Assembly: GCA_958295915.1 (NCBI GenBank) | Contig: OY282381.1 | Location: forward strand, 394,722 to 458,721 | Source: an uncultured Caldilineaceae bacterium | GTDB lineage: Bacteria > Chloroflexota > Anaerolineae > Caldilineales > Caldilineaceae | Reading direction: 5' to 3' | DNA length: 64,000 bases | In this document: positions 53,042 to 63,383 of the stretch, piece after piece | Numbering within the stretch: position 1 is the stretch's first letter | Layout: each line of letters opens with the position of its first letter | Notes under the pieces: model-generated | Told to the model about the DNA's origin: nothing | Database searches by the model: none | What the model saw: the letters and a program-made list of their open reading frames with translations, nothing else | Program-made: the position numbers and the translations under genes

Positions 53042-54421
53042 ATGGTGAACTCTTCACGCACCCGCGCAGTTCTCATCAGTCTCAGCCTTCTACTACTCCA
53101 AGCACTCATCATTTCCTGTACAAACGTTGCGCAGTCTCCACAGCCTGTTAAACAGATAGCGCCGTTTGCAGACGGTCGAATTCTGATCAAATTTCGTCAA
53201 GGGGTTTCTGCCTTTACGCGACCTGCTGCCGCACGGCAGTTCGATCTGCAGCTGTCCCATCCATCGTGCGGGGCGGTGCAGGTTTACTCAGTGCGCCCGG
53301 GCACGGAACTGGACGCAATCACAACGCTCAGATCGGATCCCGCTGTAGAATTCATCGAACCCGATTATCTGATCTTTGCGGCCCAAATGGCTACGGCGAC
53401 GATTCCTGACGATTTCTTATTCGCTCAGCAATGGGGCCTTGCGAAGATCAAGGGCCCAACTGCCTGGCTCATTGCCAGCGGCAGCGATGTGACGATCGCG
53501 GTGATAGATTCCGGCGTCGATTTGGACCATCCGGAGTTGACCGCGCGGATCGTGAGTGGGTACGATTTTGTCAACAATGACGCCACGCCGGATGATGATA
53601 ACGGCCATGGCACCCAGGTGGCCGGGGTCGCCGCTGCGGCAGCGAACAACGGCAGGGGCATTGCCGGACTGGCCTGGAACGCCCGCATTATGCCCCTGAA
53701 AGTGCTGGACAAGTCGGGTAAAGGCTTGAGCAGCGCCCTCACTTGCGCCATCTACTGGGCAGCGGAACACGGCGCCCAGGTCATAAATATGAGCATCGTT
53801 ACCCGTGGGCTATCGTTCGGGATGCAGGCCGCTATCAACCACGCTACCAGCGAGGGTGTCGCTGTCTTCGCCGCGGCGGGCAATTTATTTAAGGAGGGCA
53901 ATCCCGTCACCTATCCTGCCGCCCATAGTGGCGTCATCGCTGTGGCCGCCACGGACAGGGACGATACCCACGCATGGTTTTCCAGCACAGGCAGCTACGT
54001 GGACATCGCCGCGCCCGGGGTTGGCATTTACAGTCCCTTCCCTCCGAGCCATGAGGAGTACAGGTCTGTGCATGGCACAAGTTTGGCAACGCCCTACGGG
54101 GCGGGCCTGGCCGCGCTGATTCTGTCTGCCGCGCCCGGTCTGTCCCCTGGTCATGTGGAGACAATCATCCGCGACAGCGCCGTTGATTTGGGTGATCCCG
54201 GTCGGGATGACGTTTTCGGTTATGGTCGGATCGACGCGGCCGCGGCGACGTTTCTGGCGCTTTCTTCGTTGCCGTGGCAATTTTTCCTGCCGGCTGTACA
54301 GTCTCCATTGCCAACGCCCACGGTCACGCCATCGCCCACGCCATCGCCAATACCCACGGTTACACCAACGCCGACCCCAACGCCAACCCCAACACAAGAG
54401 AGCGGCGGGGAGCGTTCGTAG
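53042..54421 (+). CDS. subtilisin-like serine protease (S8), lipoprotein
   Basis: 459 aa. Lipoprotein-type signal (LLLLQALIISC), then an inhibitor-I9-like propeptide (ILIKFRQGVS, VEFIEPDY), then the S8 domain with triad Asp in AVIDSGVDLDHPE (about 156), His in NGHGTQVAGV (about 188) and Ser in HGTSLATPYGAGL (about 345). The mature C-terminus ends in a short Thr/Pro repeat (TVTPTPTPTPT), a wall-spacer type. It is exported and would degrade extracellular protein. Divergent from the deacylase gene. Confidence 0.93.
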   Translation: MVNSSRTRAVLISLSLLLLQALIISCTNVAQSPQPVKQIAPFADGRILIKFRQGVSAFTRPAAARQFDLQLSHPSCGAVQVYSVRPGTELDAITTLRSDPAVEFIEPDYLIFAAQMATATIPDDFLFAQQWGLAKIKGPTAWLIASGSDVTIAVIDSGVDLDHPELTARIVSGYDFVNNDATPDDDNGHGTQVAGVAAAAANNGRGIAGLAWNARIMPLKVLDKSGKGLSSALTCAIYWAAEHGAQVINMSIVTRGLSFGMQAAINHATSEGVAVFAAAGNLFKEGNPVTYPAAHSGVIAVAATDRDDTHAWFSSTGSYVDIAAPGVGIYSPFPPSHEEYRSVHGTSLATPYGAGLAALILSAAPGLSPGHVETIIRDSAVDLGDPGRDDVFGYGRIDAAAATFLALSSLPWQFFLPAVQSPLPTPTVTPSPTPSPIPTVTPTPTPTPTPTQESGGERS

Positions 54422-54458
54422 TTGTAGACGGGCAGCGCAACAACTGCTGCGCTACAGT

Positions 54459-54481
54459 GCGCCTCTTGCGAGCAGAGGCGC
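54459..54481 (+). repeat. dispersed palindrome, copy 5
   Basis: GCGCCTCT, loop TGCGAGC, AGAGGCGC, perfect 8-bp stem, followed by GTCAACCACC. It lies 37 bp after the subtilase stop, between convergent genes, where it could act as a transcript-end structure. Confidence 0.85.
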
Positions 54482-54545
54482 GTCAACCACCACTCGCGTC
54501 AGCAGTGCGGGCATTGGGGTAGACGCACACACTTCTGAATGCCCG

Positions 54546-55820
<1,275 letters not shown>

Positions 55821-56183
55821 CGCTCGTCCAGCATATCCGGTCTATACCGGTCTGATGATTCAGGTATCTGTTGGTTTGCATGGCCAGCAAGGCGCCGATC
55901 TTGATCCTGTATGCAGATCTGATGACAGCGTTGCTCAACTGCGCCTCTTTCCGTAGGGGCAACCCTTGTGGTTGCCCAGGCGCATTCAACCACCTTTCTA
56001 TTCAGAGGTGGAAGTCTTGTTTGCCGATTCCACAACGGTCAGCGACTTAACCGAGCCGTTGCCGGCATGATGCACTGGCTTTGTCCCGGCGCGATCTCTG
56101 CGGCAATCGTGGCCTGAAAGATTGAATCGCCGGAGAAGACGCAGGAATCCAACGCCCCAAATCGATCAACGAACAGATGACAT
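55821..56183. other. 363-bp intergenic region with nested repeats
   Basis: It holds no credible gene. The left half has a split GCGCCTCT palindrome with the second repeat (GTAGGGGCAACCC) in its middle (55941-55990). The right half encodes nothing recognised on either strand. Confidence 0.4.
55941..55990 (+). repeat. dispersed palindrome copy 8 with nested GTAGGGGCAACCC repeat
   Basis: The left half GCGCCTCTTT (55941-55950) and the right part AGGCGCATTCAACC are separated by GTAGGGGCAACCCTTGTGGT and its end TGCCCAG (55953-55979), itself a hairpin (GGGCAACC/GGTTGCCC). In copy 7 at 59444 the same two repeats lie side by side. Confidence 0.75.
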
Positions 56184-57662
56184 TCACAGTTCCGGCCTCC
56201 GCAAGCGCCATTCAGTATTCTGTTCGTAGGCATATGCGGCCCGCAAAATTTTTTCTTCACCCAGCGAAGGCCCCAGCAGTTGCAGGCCGATCGGAAGTCC
56301 GTTGGCATCAAACCCGCACGGGATGCTAATCCCGCAGAGGCCGGCCAAATTGGCGCTTGTCGTGAAAATGTCTGTCAAGATCATCGCCAGGGGGTCGTCC
56401 ATCTTTTCGCCGATCCGGAACGCAGTCGTAGGCGAAGTGGGCGACACAATCACATCTACCTCGGCAAAGGCTTGGTCGAAATCCTGCTTGATCAGTGTGC
56501 GTACCTGTTGCGCCTTCAGATAGTAGGCGTCGTAATAGCCGGCGCTCAGGGCGTATGTTCCCAGCATAATACGGCGTTTCACTTCCGGGCCGAAGCCAGC
56601 GCCACGGGTCTGGCGGAAATGGTCAAAGATCGTCTCTCCATCGACGCTCAGGCCAAAACGGATGCCATCATAGCGGGCGAGATTGGCGCTGGCTTCTGCC
56701 GTAACCACCAGATAATACACTGGCAGCGCCAGATCTGTATTGGGCAGGTGAATTGGCACGATCTCCGCGCCCAGCAACGCCAGCTGTTCGATCCCGGAAC
56801 GAACTGCGGTCTCGACTTCTGGCTGAATTCCTTCCACAAAATATTCATGCGGAATGCCGATCCGCATCCCTGTAATGTCTCCGGTCAAGGCCGCTGAGTA
56901 CATTGGCACGTCCACCGGCAAACTGGTACTGTCGCGTGGGTCCACGCCGGCGATCACTTCCAGCAACAGGGTTGCGTCGGCCACTGTTTTCGTGATCGGG
57001 CCGATCTGATCCAGACTGCTGCCGTAGGCGATCAATCCATACCGACTTACTCTGCCGTATGAAGGCTTCAACCCAACTACGCCGCACAGGGCTGCTGGCT
57101 GTCGTACACTGCCACCGGTATCCGTCCCCAGGGCGGCCGGTGTTTCGTTCGCGGCCACTGCGGCCGCGGAGCCGCCGCTGCTGCCCCCCGGCACCCGTTC
57201 GAGATCCCACGGATTCCGGGTTATGCCAAAGCCGCTGTTTTCGGTGCTCGAACCCATCGCGAATTCGTCGGTATTGGTTTTGCCCAATACAATCGCGCCT
57301 GCCGCCTCCAGCTTGCGCACTGCCGTTGCTGTATACGGCGGCACAAACCCTTCCAGAATGCGGCTGCCGGCCGTCGTTTCGATACCAGTGGTCATCAGCA
57401 CATCTTTGATTGCCAGTGGAATGCCCAATAGTGGGCGGCGATCTCCTGCCGCGCGCAGACGGTCGGTTTCCTCGGCCGCCGCCAATGTCTGCGCGGGCGT
57501 TGTGCGCAGGAAGGCCTGAACCGCGCTGTCCACCTGCTCGATTCGCTGTAGAAATGCCTGCGTCAATTCGGCTGACGTGAAATGTCCGCGCGCCAACCCC
57601 GCGCGCGCGTCGACAATTCCCATAGAAGTCAACTGGTCCATCGAATGTCCGCCGCCCATCAC
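56184..57662 (-). CDS. gatA: Asp/Glu-tRNA amidotransferase subunit A
   Basis: 492 aa amidase-signature enzyme that releases ammonia from glutamine for transamidation of Glu-tRNA(Gln) and Asp-tRNA(Asn). The Ser-cisSer-Lys triad is in GIPLAIKDV (Lys) and [14 protein letters not shown] (both Ser). Also present: [16 protein letters not shown] and the end [21 protein letters not shown]. Length is standard. The start could be the Met at 57641 (MDQLTSMGI). gatC lies 78 bp upstream on the same strand; gatB is not adjacent and not in the window. Confidence 0.95.
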   Translation of the reverse strand: MMGGGHSMDQLTSMGIVDARAGLARGHFTSAELTQAFLQRIEQVDSAVQAFLRTTPAQTLAAAEETDRLRAAGDRRPLLGIPLAIKDVLMTTGIETTAGSRILEGFVPPYTATAVRKLEAAGAIVLGKTNTDEFAMGSSTENSGFGITRNPWDLERVPGGSSGGSAAAVAANETPAALGTDTGGSVRQPAALCGVVGLKPSYGRVSRYGLIAYGSSLDQIGPITKTVADATLLLEVIAGVDPRDSTSLPVDVPMYSAALTGDITGMRIGIPHEYFVEGIQPEVETAVRSGIEQLALLGAEIVPIHLPNTDLALPVYYLVVTAEASANLARYDGIRFGLSVDGETIFDHFRQTRGAGFGPEVKRRIMLGTYALSAGYYDAYYLKAQQVRTLIKQDFDQAFAEVDVIVSPTSPTTAFRIGEKMDDPLAMILTDIFTTSANLAGLCGISIPCGFDANGLPIGLQLLGPSLGEEKILRAAYAYEQNTEWRLRRPEL

Positions 57663-57708
57663 ACAGATTTTCCTCTCAATTTGAGGCTGAAGCGTCTCAG
57701 CGTTTATT

Positions 57709-57731
57709 ACGCCTCTTTCGAGCAGAGGCGC
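57709..57731 (+). repeat. dispersed palindrome, copy 6, between gatC and gatA
   Basis: ACGCCTCT, loop TTCGAGC, AGAGGCGC, one end mismatch. It begins eight bases after the gatC stop codon, inside the presumed gatC-gatA transcript. Confidence 0.85.
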
Positions 57732-57739
57732 GTTGCAAC

Positions 57740-58063
57740 CTATTCATGTTCTCCCCTCGACACCAGGCTCGCGGAATCGTCAAACACGGCGATGACCCGG
57801 AAATAGCCATCTTCAGCATCCGGAGCATTGCAGACTGCCTCCGCAGTCGAAAGGCAGGCCTGGGGCGTATCATCCGCTAAGGCATTGGTGAGCGGCAGAA
57901 TGTGCGGAGTTGGCGCTACGGCGCCCGTATCGACGGCCTGAATCTGCTGTGCGTAGGCGAGAATCTGCGCGAGCTGATCGGCATATTCATCCAGTTCAGC
58001 CTCGCTCAATTGCAATTTTGCCAGTTCAGCTACGTGTCGAACCTCATCTTTCGTCAGTTTCAC
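57740..58063 (-). CDS. gatC: Asp/Glu-tRNA amidotransferase subunit C
   Basis: 107 aa, right for GatC, the small subunit that wraps GatA and GatB. The protein begins [20 protein letters not shown] from a GTG at 58063, preceded by a GAGGGCGTT ribosome site; a longer frame to 58150 adds 29 residues without family similarity. The conserved ending ([13 protein letters not shown]) shifts from the usual GGFFKVPRVL-like motif. A strong candidate attenuator lies about 300 bp upstream on the same strand. Confidence 0.92.
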   Translation of the reverse strand: MKLTKDEVRHVAELAKLQLSEAELDEYADQLAQILAYAQQIQAVDTGAVAPTPHILPLTNALADDTPQACLSTAEAVCNAPDAEDGYFRVIAVFDDSASLVSRGEHE

Positions 58064-58350
58064 AACGCCCTCGTGGAGTGGAAGAGATGCTGTCAATGAA
58101 ATCAATAAGAAACGCCGTGGATATTCACCACGGCGCACCTGAGCGTTCATGTAGCGCCGTAAGACTCACTCGTGCCTACGGCGCAGAGCAACTGAAGTTG
58201 CTTGTTGCTACCGCAGCGCACACTTTGCTGCGTATGCTGCTGCGCACATCGCTACAATTCGAGATTGGCTCGTCTGTGTGGGAGAAATGTGTTGCATAGC
58301 GGCAGTCAGTATAGGGTGAGTTGTTGGCAATGTCAAATGCCAGAGACAGG

Positions 58351-58410
58351 AGAAACAGAAAAACGGCCGCGCCCCCGGAGAGGCGCGGCGATGGCATCCC
58401 GCTCCGGGGG
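58351..58410 (-). promoter_or_regulatory. attenuator-like leader facing gatC
   Basis: On the minus strand GCCGCGCC (58389-58382) and GGCGCGGC (58373-58366) form an 8-bp stem followed by CG, TTTTT and TTT: a good intrinsic terminator. Just before it CCCCCGGAG (58410-58402) can pair over 9 bp with CTCCGGGGG (58380-58372), which overlaps the terminator loop and 3' arm, so the two folds exclude each other. No gene lies upstream on this strand, which suggests a regulated leader or a small RNA ending here. Confidence 0.5.
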
Positions 58411-58465
58411 TCGTACGATGTCCGTAGGATGGAACATACGATTCCGAAACAGGACGCGCAGCGGA

Positions 58466-58494
58466 TTGTCCACGGCCTGCTCTGATGCTATACT
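58466..58494 (+). promoter_or_regulatory. sigma70-type promoter for the SDR gene
   Basis: -35 TTGTCC (58466-58471), exact 17-bp spacer, -10 TATACT (58489-58494). The predicted RNA would begin near 58501 and have a leader of about 29 nt containing AGGAGAG. Confidence 0.65.
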
Positions 58495-58529
58495 GTCACT
58501 GTGTATTCTACGCCCACAGGAGAGATCCG

Positions 58530-59345
58530 TTGAGCCAGCTTCCCAGGCGCGCCCAACAGTGGCGCGCAATTCAACATTTTGATCTTTCAGGCAAAGTCGC
58601 AGTGATTACCGGGGCTTCGCGAGGCATCGGCGCGGCGATCGCCCGATGTTATGCTGGGATGGGGGCAGCCGTCGTTCTGTGCAGCCGTACACAGGCGGCG
58701 TTGGATGAGGTAGCGGCATCGATTCGGGCGGATGGCGGCCAGGCCTTGGCTGCGGCCGCGCACACAGGCAACAGCGACGCCATCGCTGAACTGATGCAAC
58801 AGGCGGTCGGCGCGTTCGGCGGTATCGATATCCTGGTAAACAACGCGGCTACGAATCCCCACTTTGGCCCGATTCTCACTGCGGAGGAGAGCCATTGGCA
58901 CAAAATTCTCGATGTGAATGTTGTGGGCTATTTTCGCATGGCCAAAGCCTGCAGCGCAGAGATGATGAAACGGGGCGGCGGCAAAATCATCAATGTAGCC
59001 TCCATCGCCGGCAAGCGGCCCCAGCCGGGCATGGGGGTGTATTGTGTCAGCAAGGCCGGGGCGCTGATGCTCACAGAGGTGCTGGCCGCGGAGCTGGCGG
59101 TGATGGGCATTCAGGTCAATGCGATCGCGCCCGGCTATATCAAGACTGCTTTCAGTCGCGCCATCTGGGAAAACCCCGATCTCAACCAAGCGGTGCTGCG
59201 AACGATTCCCCAGAAGCGCATCGCCGATACCGACGAATTGAGCGGCATTGCCCTCTACCTGGCGTCGGATGCCAGCAGTTTCACCACCGGCAGCACGTTC
59301 TTGGTTGATGGCGGTCAATGGGTGGATGCGGGACTGGGCACGTAG
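58530..59345 (+). CDS. short-chain dehydrogenase/reductase (SDR)
   Basis: 271 aa classical SDR. I chose the TTG at 58530, which has AGGAGAG five to six bases upstream and fits the promoter at 58466; an ATG at 58487 would place the start inside the promoter. Cofactor motif [20 protein letters not shown], catalytic Ser in INVASIAGK and YCVSK (Tyr-x3-Lys), then [10 protein letters not shown]. The enzyme is probably a 3-oxoacyl or alcohol dehydrogenase, in keeping with the acyl-CoA dehydrogenase downstream. Confidence 0.9.
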   Translation: MSQLPRRAQQWRAIQHFDLSGKVAVITGASRGIGAAIARCYAGMGAAVVLCSRTQAALDEVAASIRADGGQALAAAAHTGNSDAIAELMQQAVGAFGGIDILVNNAATNPHFGPILTAEESHWHKILDVNVVGYFRMAKACSAEMMKRGGGKIINVASIAGKRPQPGMGVYCVSKAGALMLTEVLAAELAVMGIQVNAIAPGYIKTAFSRAIWENPDLNQAVLRTIPQKRIADTDELSGIALYLASDASSFTTGSTFLVDGGQWVDAGLGT

Positions 59346-59443
59346 TAACGTAGCCTGGGATCGCGGGTGTCTCGCCTGCATCGTAGCGCGTATGCCCATA
59401 TAGCCCGCCTGTTGCTCGATGGGCATTATCAGGGCCAATCAAC

Positions 59444-59466
59444 GCGCCTCTTTCGAGCGGAGGCGC
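59444..59466 (+). repeat. dispersed palindrome, copy 7
   Basis: GCGCCTCT, loop TTCGAGC, GGAGGCGC, one end mismatch, followed by ATTCAACTCAC. Intergenic, 57 bp before the acyl-CoA dehydrogenase start. Confidence 0.85.
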
Positions 59467-59487
59467 ATTCAACTCACTTTCAGACAG

Positions 59488-59514
59488 GTAGGAGCGACCC
59501 TTGTGGTTGCCCAG
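59488..59514 (+). repeat. GTAGGGGCAACCC-type repeat, second copy
   Basis: GTAGGAGCGACCCTTGTGGT followed by TGCCCAG, matching 55953-55979 at all but two positions. It lies right after palindrome copy 7 and nine bases before the ACAD start codon. Confidence 0.8.
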
Positions 59515-59522
59515 ATTTCCCT

Positions 59523-60707
59523 ATGACGACCAATATACTTTCTGATCTCCTGTCCCATATTCGCCAATTCGTCGATGAGGAGGTCATTCCGCTGGAGAAG
59601 CTGCTGATCAGCCGCCCCTGGGCCGAGATTTCACCTCTATTCGATCAAAAGCGGCAGGCTGTGAAGGACGCGGGTCTGTGGGGGTTGGCGCTGCCAGTGG
59701 AATACGGCGGCCAGGGTCTGACGCTGGCCGAGTTCGGGCGCGTAAGCGAGGAATTGGGGCGCACGCCCGGCGGCCACTACGTATTTGGCTGTCAGGCTCC
59801 GGATATGGGCAATATGGAGCTGCTCATCCACGCGGGGACAGAGGCGCAACAGACGCAGTACCTGCTGCCCCTCGCCCGAGGCGAAATCCGCTCCTGTTTT
59901 TCGATGACCGAACCGGAGCACGCCGGTTCCAACCCTACGTGGATGAGCACGACTGCCGTCCGCGATGGCGATGAGTACGTTATCAACGGTCATAAGTGGT
60001 TCACAACTGCAGCGGATGGGGCATCCTTTGCGATTGTGATGGCGGTGACCAACCCGGAGGCGGAGAGCCGTCACCAGCGGGCCAGCCAGATCATCGTGCC
60101 GCTGGATACGCCGGGTTTCCACATCGAGCGCAATATTTCCGTGATGGGCGATGCTCACGGGGGTTGGAACAGCCACGCGGAAGTCTGGTATGAAAACGCG
60201 CGGGCGCCGGTGGACAATCTCATCGGTGAAGAGGGCAAGGGCTTTGCCCTGGCACAGATGCGGCTAGGCCCAGGCCGCATCCACCACTGCATGCGCTGGA
60301 TCGGCATCTGCGAGCGAGCCTTCGATATTTTGTGTAGCCGAGCCGCCCAGCGAGAGGTCGCCCCGGGTCGTCTCTTGGGCGTTCAAGGGATGGTGCAGGC
60401 ATGGATTGCCGAAAGCCGCGCGGAGATCAACGCCGCGCGGCTGATGGTGCTGGACACGGCCCGCAAAATCGACACAGAGGGCGCCTACGCGGCCAGGGAT
60501 GAGATATCGCTGATCAAATTCTACGTAGCCGGGGTACTGATGCGGGTGTTGGATCGAACATTGCAAACGCTTGGCGGTCTGGGAATGAGCGACGACACAC
60601 CGATCGCATTCTGGTATCGCCACGAACGGGCATCTCGCATCTACGACGGCCCCGATGAAGTCCACAAAATGAGTGTCGCCCGCCGGATTCTACAACGGTA
60701 TCAGTAG
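59523..60707 (+). CDS. acyl-CoA dehydrogenase (ACAD10/11-like)
   Basis: 394 aa flavoprotein from the ATG at 59523; the frame extends upstream through the repeats but that part is not protein-like. ACAD features: LPVEYGGQGLTLAEF, CFSMTEPEHAGSNP, NGHKWFTTAADGA, GPGRIHHCMRW and QTLGGLGMSDDTPIAFWYR, ending IYDGPDEVHKMSVARRIL. The YDGPDEVH ending is that of the ACAD10/11 group, which processes 4-hydroxyacyl-CoAs after phosphorylation; an APH-type kinase of the matching kind is at 15936-17012. Confidence 0.9.
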   Translation: MTTNILSDLLSHIRQFVDEEVIPLEKLLISRPWAEISPLFDQKRQAVKDAGLWGLALPVEYGGQGLTLAEFGRVSEELGRTPGGHYVFGCQAPDMGNMELLIHAGTEAQQTQYLLPLARGEIRSCFSMTEPEHAGSNPTWMSTTAVRDGDEYVINGHKWFTTAADGASFAIVMAVTNPEAESRHQRASQIIVPLDTPGFHIERNISVMGDAHGGWNSHAEVWYENARAPVDNLIGEEGKGFALAQMRLGPGRIHHCMRWIGICERAFDILCSRAAQREVAPGRLLGVQGMVQAWIAESRAEINAARLMVLDTARKIDTEGAYAARDEISLIKFYVAGVLMRVLDRTLQTLGGLGMSDDTPIAFWYRHERASRIYDGPDEVHKMSVARRILQRYQ

Positions 60708-61376
60708 AAGAACGGGTGGGCCATCTGGCCGCCAGCCAACCGCGCCAACCACTCCTGATTCATCCCCATTCCAAAGCAGTAGAGAGGGTAGAACCCCGTG
60801 CCCTGTGGTTAGTGGGTTTCCTGGCCACTGGCAACTAACCACAGGTGTTTTCTCTCTCCTCAACATTGCCTCGGTTTATCCATGCGCAGTACGCACAATA
60901 ATTTCTGCGTTCTCGTTGTAAAAAGTATTCAATCATTTGTAGAGTTTTCGCGCATTGAGGATTTTATTGTGCGTAGGCGGAAGTGGAAACATTGCTTGAT
61001 GAGACCGAAAAGATTATGCGACGTACGGGTCGCCACCAGCGAGATCTGATGTTCGTTCTCCCATTGGCTCATGCGCGCAACATAACCGGTTACAGAGAAG
61101 AGTGACTGGCCCGCATTCACTACTCCTTACGTGGCTTCTTTGCTTCGATGAAGTAGTTCTTGGCCTCATATACCAACTGACTTTGCCCGTCTATTGTTGC
61201 CCCGACTGCGTAACCTGTGTATCATGTGTATACAGCTAGAGCAGTTCAAGCAGGCACAGACCCACGACTTCATTCAGGGGCGTTATGGACGACATCGACC
61301 GTCGCTGGCCTACTTTGCCTGCTCCCGTTCGTGGGCGTCAGCTCAGTCCCATAGCCAAGCAGAGAAAACAATCCCC
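60708..61376. other. 669-bp intergenic region
   Basis: No gene is supported. It holds the inverted repeat at 60802-60845. The frame of the next gene is open from 61194, but the sequence before the ATG at 61377 (QLEQFKQAQTHDF and so on) is not membrane-like and seems to be noncoding or a relic. Confidence 0.4.
60802..60845 (+). repeat. perfect 12-bp inverted repeat, terminator-like
   Basis: CCTGTGGTTAGT (60802-60813) and ACTAACCACAGG (60834-60845), 20-nt loop containing CTGGCCACTGGC, followed by TGTTTTCTCTCTC. It lies about 95 bp after the ACAD stop and may end that transcript, although the loop is long. Confidence 0.6.
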
Positions 61377-61993
61377 ATGCATGAGTTGACGCGGGCCGCA
61401 ATCGAACGCATGGCCCGGTTCCGGCCCGACCCGTTTACCCTGCTCATGGCCGCCCTCGCCGTTCTCGGCGCGGCCCTCATCCTGGCGCGGGAGGTCACCT
61501 ATGGGGTGGGGCTGTACAGCGATTACGCCAGCTACCTGACCACGGCCGAGAGTCTGCTGGCGGGAGAGGGCTTCGTTCAGATTCACGGATGGCCCTATTT
61601 GCACTGGCCCCCTCTGTATCCGCTGCTGCTGGCTGGGGCCAGCCTCTATCTGTTCGACCCGATCGACGTCGCCGGCCCATTGAATGCCGCGGTCTTTGGA
61701 CTGACCCTGTTCGTTGCCGGTCGATACCTGCGGCAGAGTATTCAGCACCGCTTCCTGGTTATTTGGGCTTGTCTCGCCATGATGCTGGCAATCCCGTTGA
61801 CCCAGGTTGCCTCTGTCGCGATATCTGAAGCGCCCTTCATCCTGTTCGTAACGCTCTCCCTGGCGCAAACTTCCAGATACCTGCATAGCGGCAAGCGCGC
61901 GCACCTGATTGGGGCGGCGGTGTTCGCATCGTTGGCCTTTCTGACCCGCTACATCGGCGTCACCCTGATCATAACTACGTTGCTCTTGCTGCT
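61356..61993 (+). repeat. first unit of a tandem gene duplication
   Basis: Matches 63363-64000 with an offset of 2007 bp and only about ten substitutions, mostly at third positions. Similarity begins 21 bp before the start codon and extends to the window end. Confidence 0.9.
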
Positions 61994-63314
61994 TTTCCCG
62001 CGCGGCATCGCGCCGCTGGAGAAGGCGAAGCGCATTGGCCTGTATCTGTTGATTTCCGCGGCGCCGCTAGGCCTGTGGCTGTTGCGGAATGTCCTGGTTC
62101 ACGGAAGACTCGACGAACGCAGAAACCCGTCACCGTGGACCTTGTTGGAGATTCTGGACAAGTTTCTCAGCGACCTGGCCAGATGGGTATTCCTCTACTT
62201 GCCATCCGGGGAGGTCAGAGTCGCCGCCGCGGCCTTGACCGGCATCGCCCTGCTGGCGCTGGCCATATCCGTCGGCTATACATTCGTCCGCTCGCGCCAG
62301 CAGGACGGGGGATGGCATGGCTGGAGTCCGTTCTACCTGTGCGGCGGCTTTGCCCTGGTGTACCTCATATTTCTCACTGCCGCGCAAGCGACAACTGCAC
62401 TTATGCCCTTGGGCGATAGGTATCTGTCTCCCGTGTATACCCCTCTCCTGCTGGCAGCCGTGTTCGCGCTGGACAAGTTCTGGAGCTATGAGCAGGGCAG
62501 AAAGCTCATGGGAACGGTCGGCAGCCTGCCGATAATCAGAACATATATGCGGGGAAGGGGGTTAGAACAGCGCAGCCTGTTGACCGTTGCCCTCAGCTTG
62601 GTTTTTTCTCTCTGGCTCGCTGCCGGCGCGGCGCTGAACGCGCGTGAAATCCGGCAGAACAATGCCGGCATGGGCATGGGCCTCACAGGCCCGGCCTGGG
62701 TTGACTCGGAAGTCCTGCAATACATCCGCGAGCATCTATTGGCGAAGCGGATATTCAGCAATGCAACAAGGGCTATATACATCTACACCGACCATGCGGA
62801 TTATCACTTTCTCCTCCGCGATCTGAATGTGGCAAAACAGCAGATTAAACACATTGCGAACGGCGCCTACGTCGTTTGGATAGATACGCACTACGACTAC
62901 AACTACAACCTCGCCAAGCTGAGAGAATTGTCGGGGCTGAAGCTGGTGGTCGATCTGGATGATGGCGCCATATTCAAAGTGTCGGCCGTAGCCGGGGAGC
63001 CGGCGGTTCGCTCCACCTTTGACGTGTATCTCGGCGAGAACACGATGACTTACGTCAAGGAGCCGTGCATCCCGGCGGACACGCAAGAAAGGTTCTTTCT
63101 GCACCTGATTCCCGTCAACGAGGATGACGTGCCTGCATGGAGCAAGCAGTACGGTTTTGACAACCGGAATTTCGACTGGTACGGCACGCAATTCGAGGGC
63201 AAATGCGTGCAGATCAGGAACCTCCCTGACTACGCCATCGCCCGCATCCGAACCGGCCAGTACATACCAGGGGAAGGCCCCGTCTGGAACGCGGAGTTCC
63301 GCTTTGAGCCGTAG
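61377..63314 (+). CDS. GT-C fold membrane glycosyltransferase (PMT/ArnT-like)
   Basis: 645 aa with about ten to twelve membrane helices, then a soluble C-terminal domain of about 200 residues. After TM1 the first outer loop has GLYSDYASYLTTAESLLAGE and HWPPLYPLLLA, the acidic-plus-HWPP pattern of dolichyl- or undecaprenyl-phosphate-dependent GT39/GT83-type transferases. These move a sugar from a lipid carrier to protein or glycan outside the membrane. The start ATG at 61377 (MHELTRAAIERM) is shared exactly by the downstream copy. No ribosome site is strong (AGAGAAAACA). Confidence 0.85.
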   Translation: MHELTRAAIERMARFRPDPFTLLMAALAVLGAALILAREVTYGVGLYSDYASYLTTAESLLAGEGFVQIHGWPYLHWPPLYPLLLAGASLYLFDPIDVAGPLNAAVFGLTLFVAGRYLRQSIQHRFLVIWACLAMMLAIPLTQVASVAISEAPFILFVTLSLAQTSRYLHSGKRAHLIGAAVFASLAFLTRYIGVTLIITTLLLLLFPRGIAPLEKAKRIGLYLLISAAPLGLWLLRNVLVHGRLDERRNPSPWTLLEILDKFLSDLARWVFLYLPSGEVRVAAAALTGIALLALAISVGYTFVRSRQQDGGWHGWSPFYLCGGFALVYLIFLTAAQATTALMPLGDRYLSPVYTPLLLAAVFALDKFWSYEQGRKLMGTVGSLPIIRTYMRGRGLEQRSLLTVALSLVFSLWLAAGAALNAREIRQNNAGMGMGLTGPAWVDSEVLQYIREHLLAKRIFSNATRAIYIYTDHADYHFLLRDLNVAKQQIKHIANGAYVVWIDTHYDYNYNLAKLRELSGLKLVVDLDDGAIFKVSAVAGEPAVRSTFDVYLGENTMTYVKEPCIPADTQERFFLHLIPVNEDDVPAWSKQYGFDNRNFDWYGTQFEGKCVQIRNLPDYAIARIRTGQYIPGEGPVWNAEFRFEP

Positions 63315-63383
63315 CGGGAGCCGGCGAGTTTACCTATGCTATGAGTACGCTGCGCAACATCACAAGCAGAGAAAACAATCCCC

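Larger units (their letters stand above)
58064..58529. other. 466-bp region between divergent gatC and SDR genes
   Basis: It contains the gatC leader with the attenuator-like structure (58351-58410) and the SDR promoter (58466-58494). The part 58070-58350 has no convincing ORF; several short GC-rich hairpins (for example GTAGCGCCGTA near 58150) are present. Confidence 0.4.

Noticed and set aside
56039-56311. 90-codon minus-strand frame after gatA
   Set aside because: It overlaps the gatA end in another frame, is Cys-rich without pattern and has no ribosome site.
59367-59522. N-terminal extension of the acyl-CoA dehydrogenase
   Set aside because: It translates two dispersed repeats and lacks similarity to the family; the ATG at 59523 starts the conserved protein.
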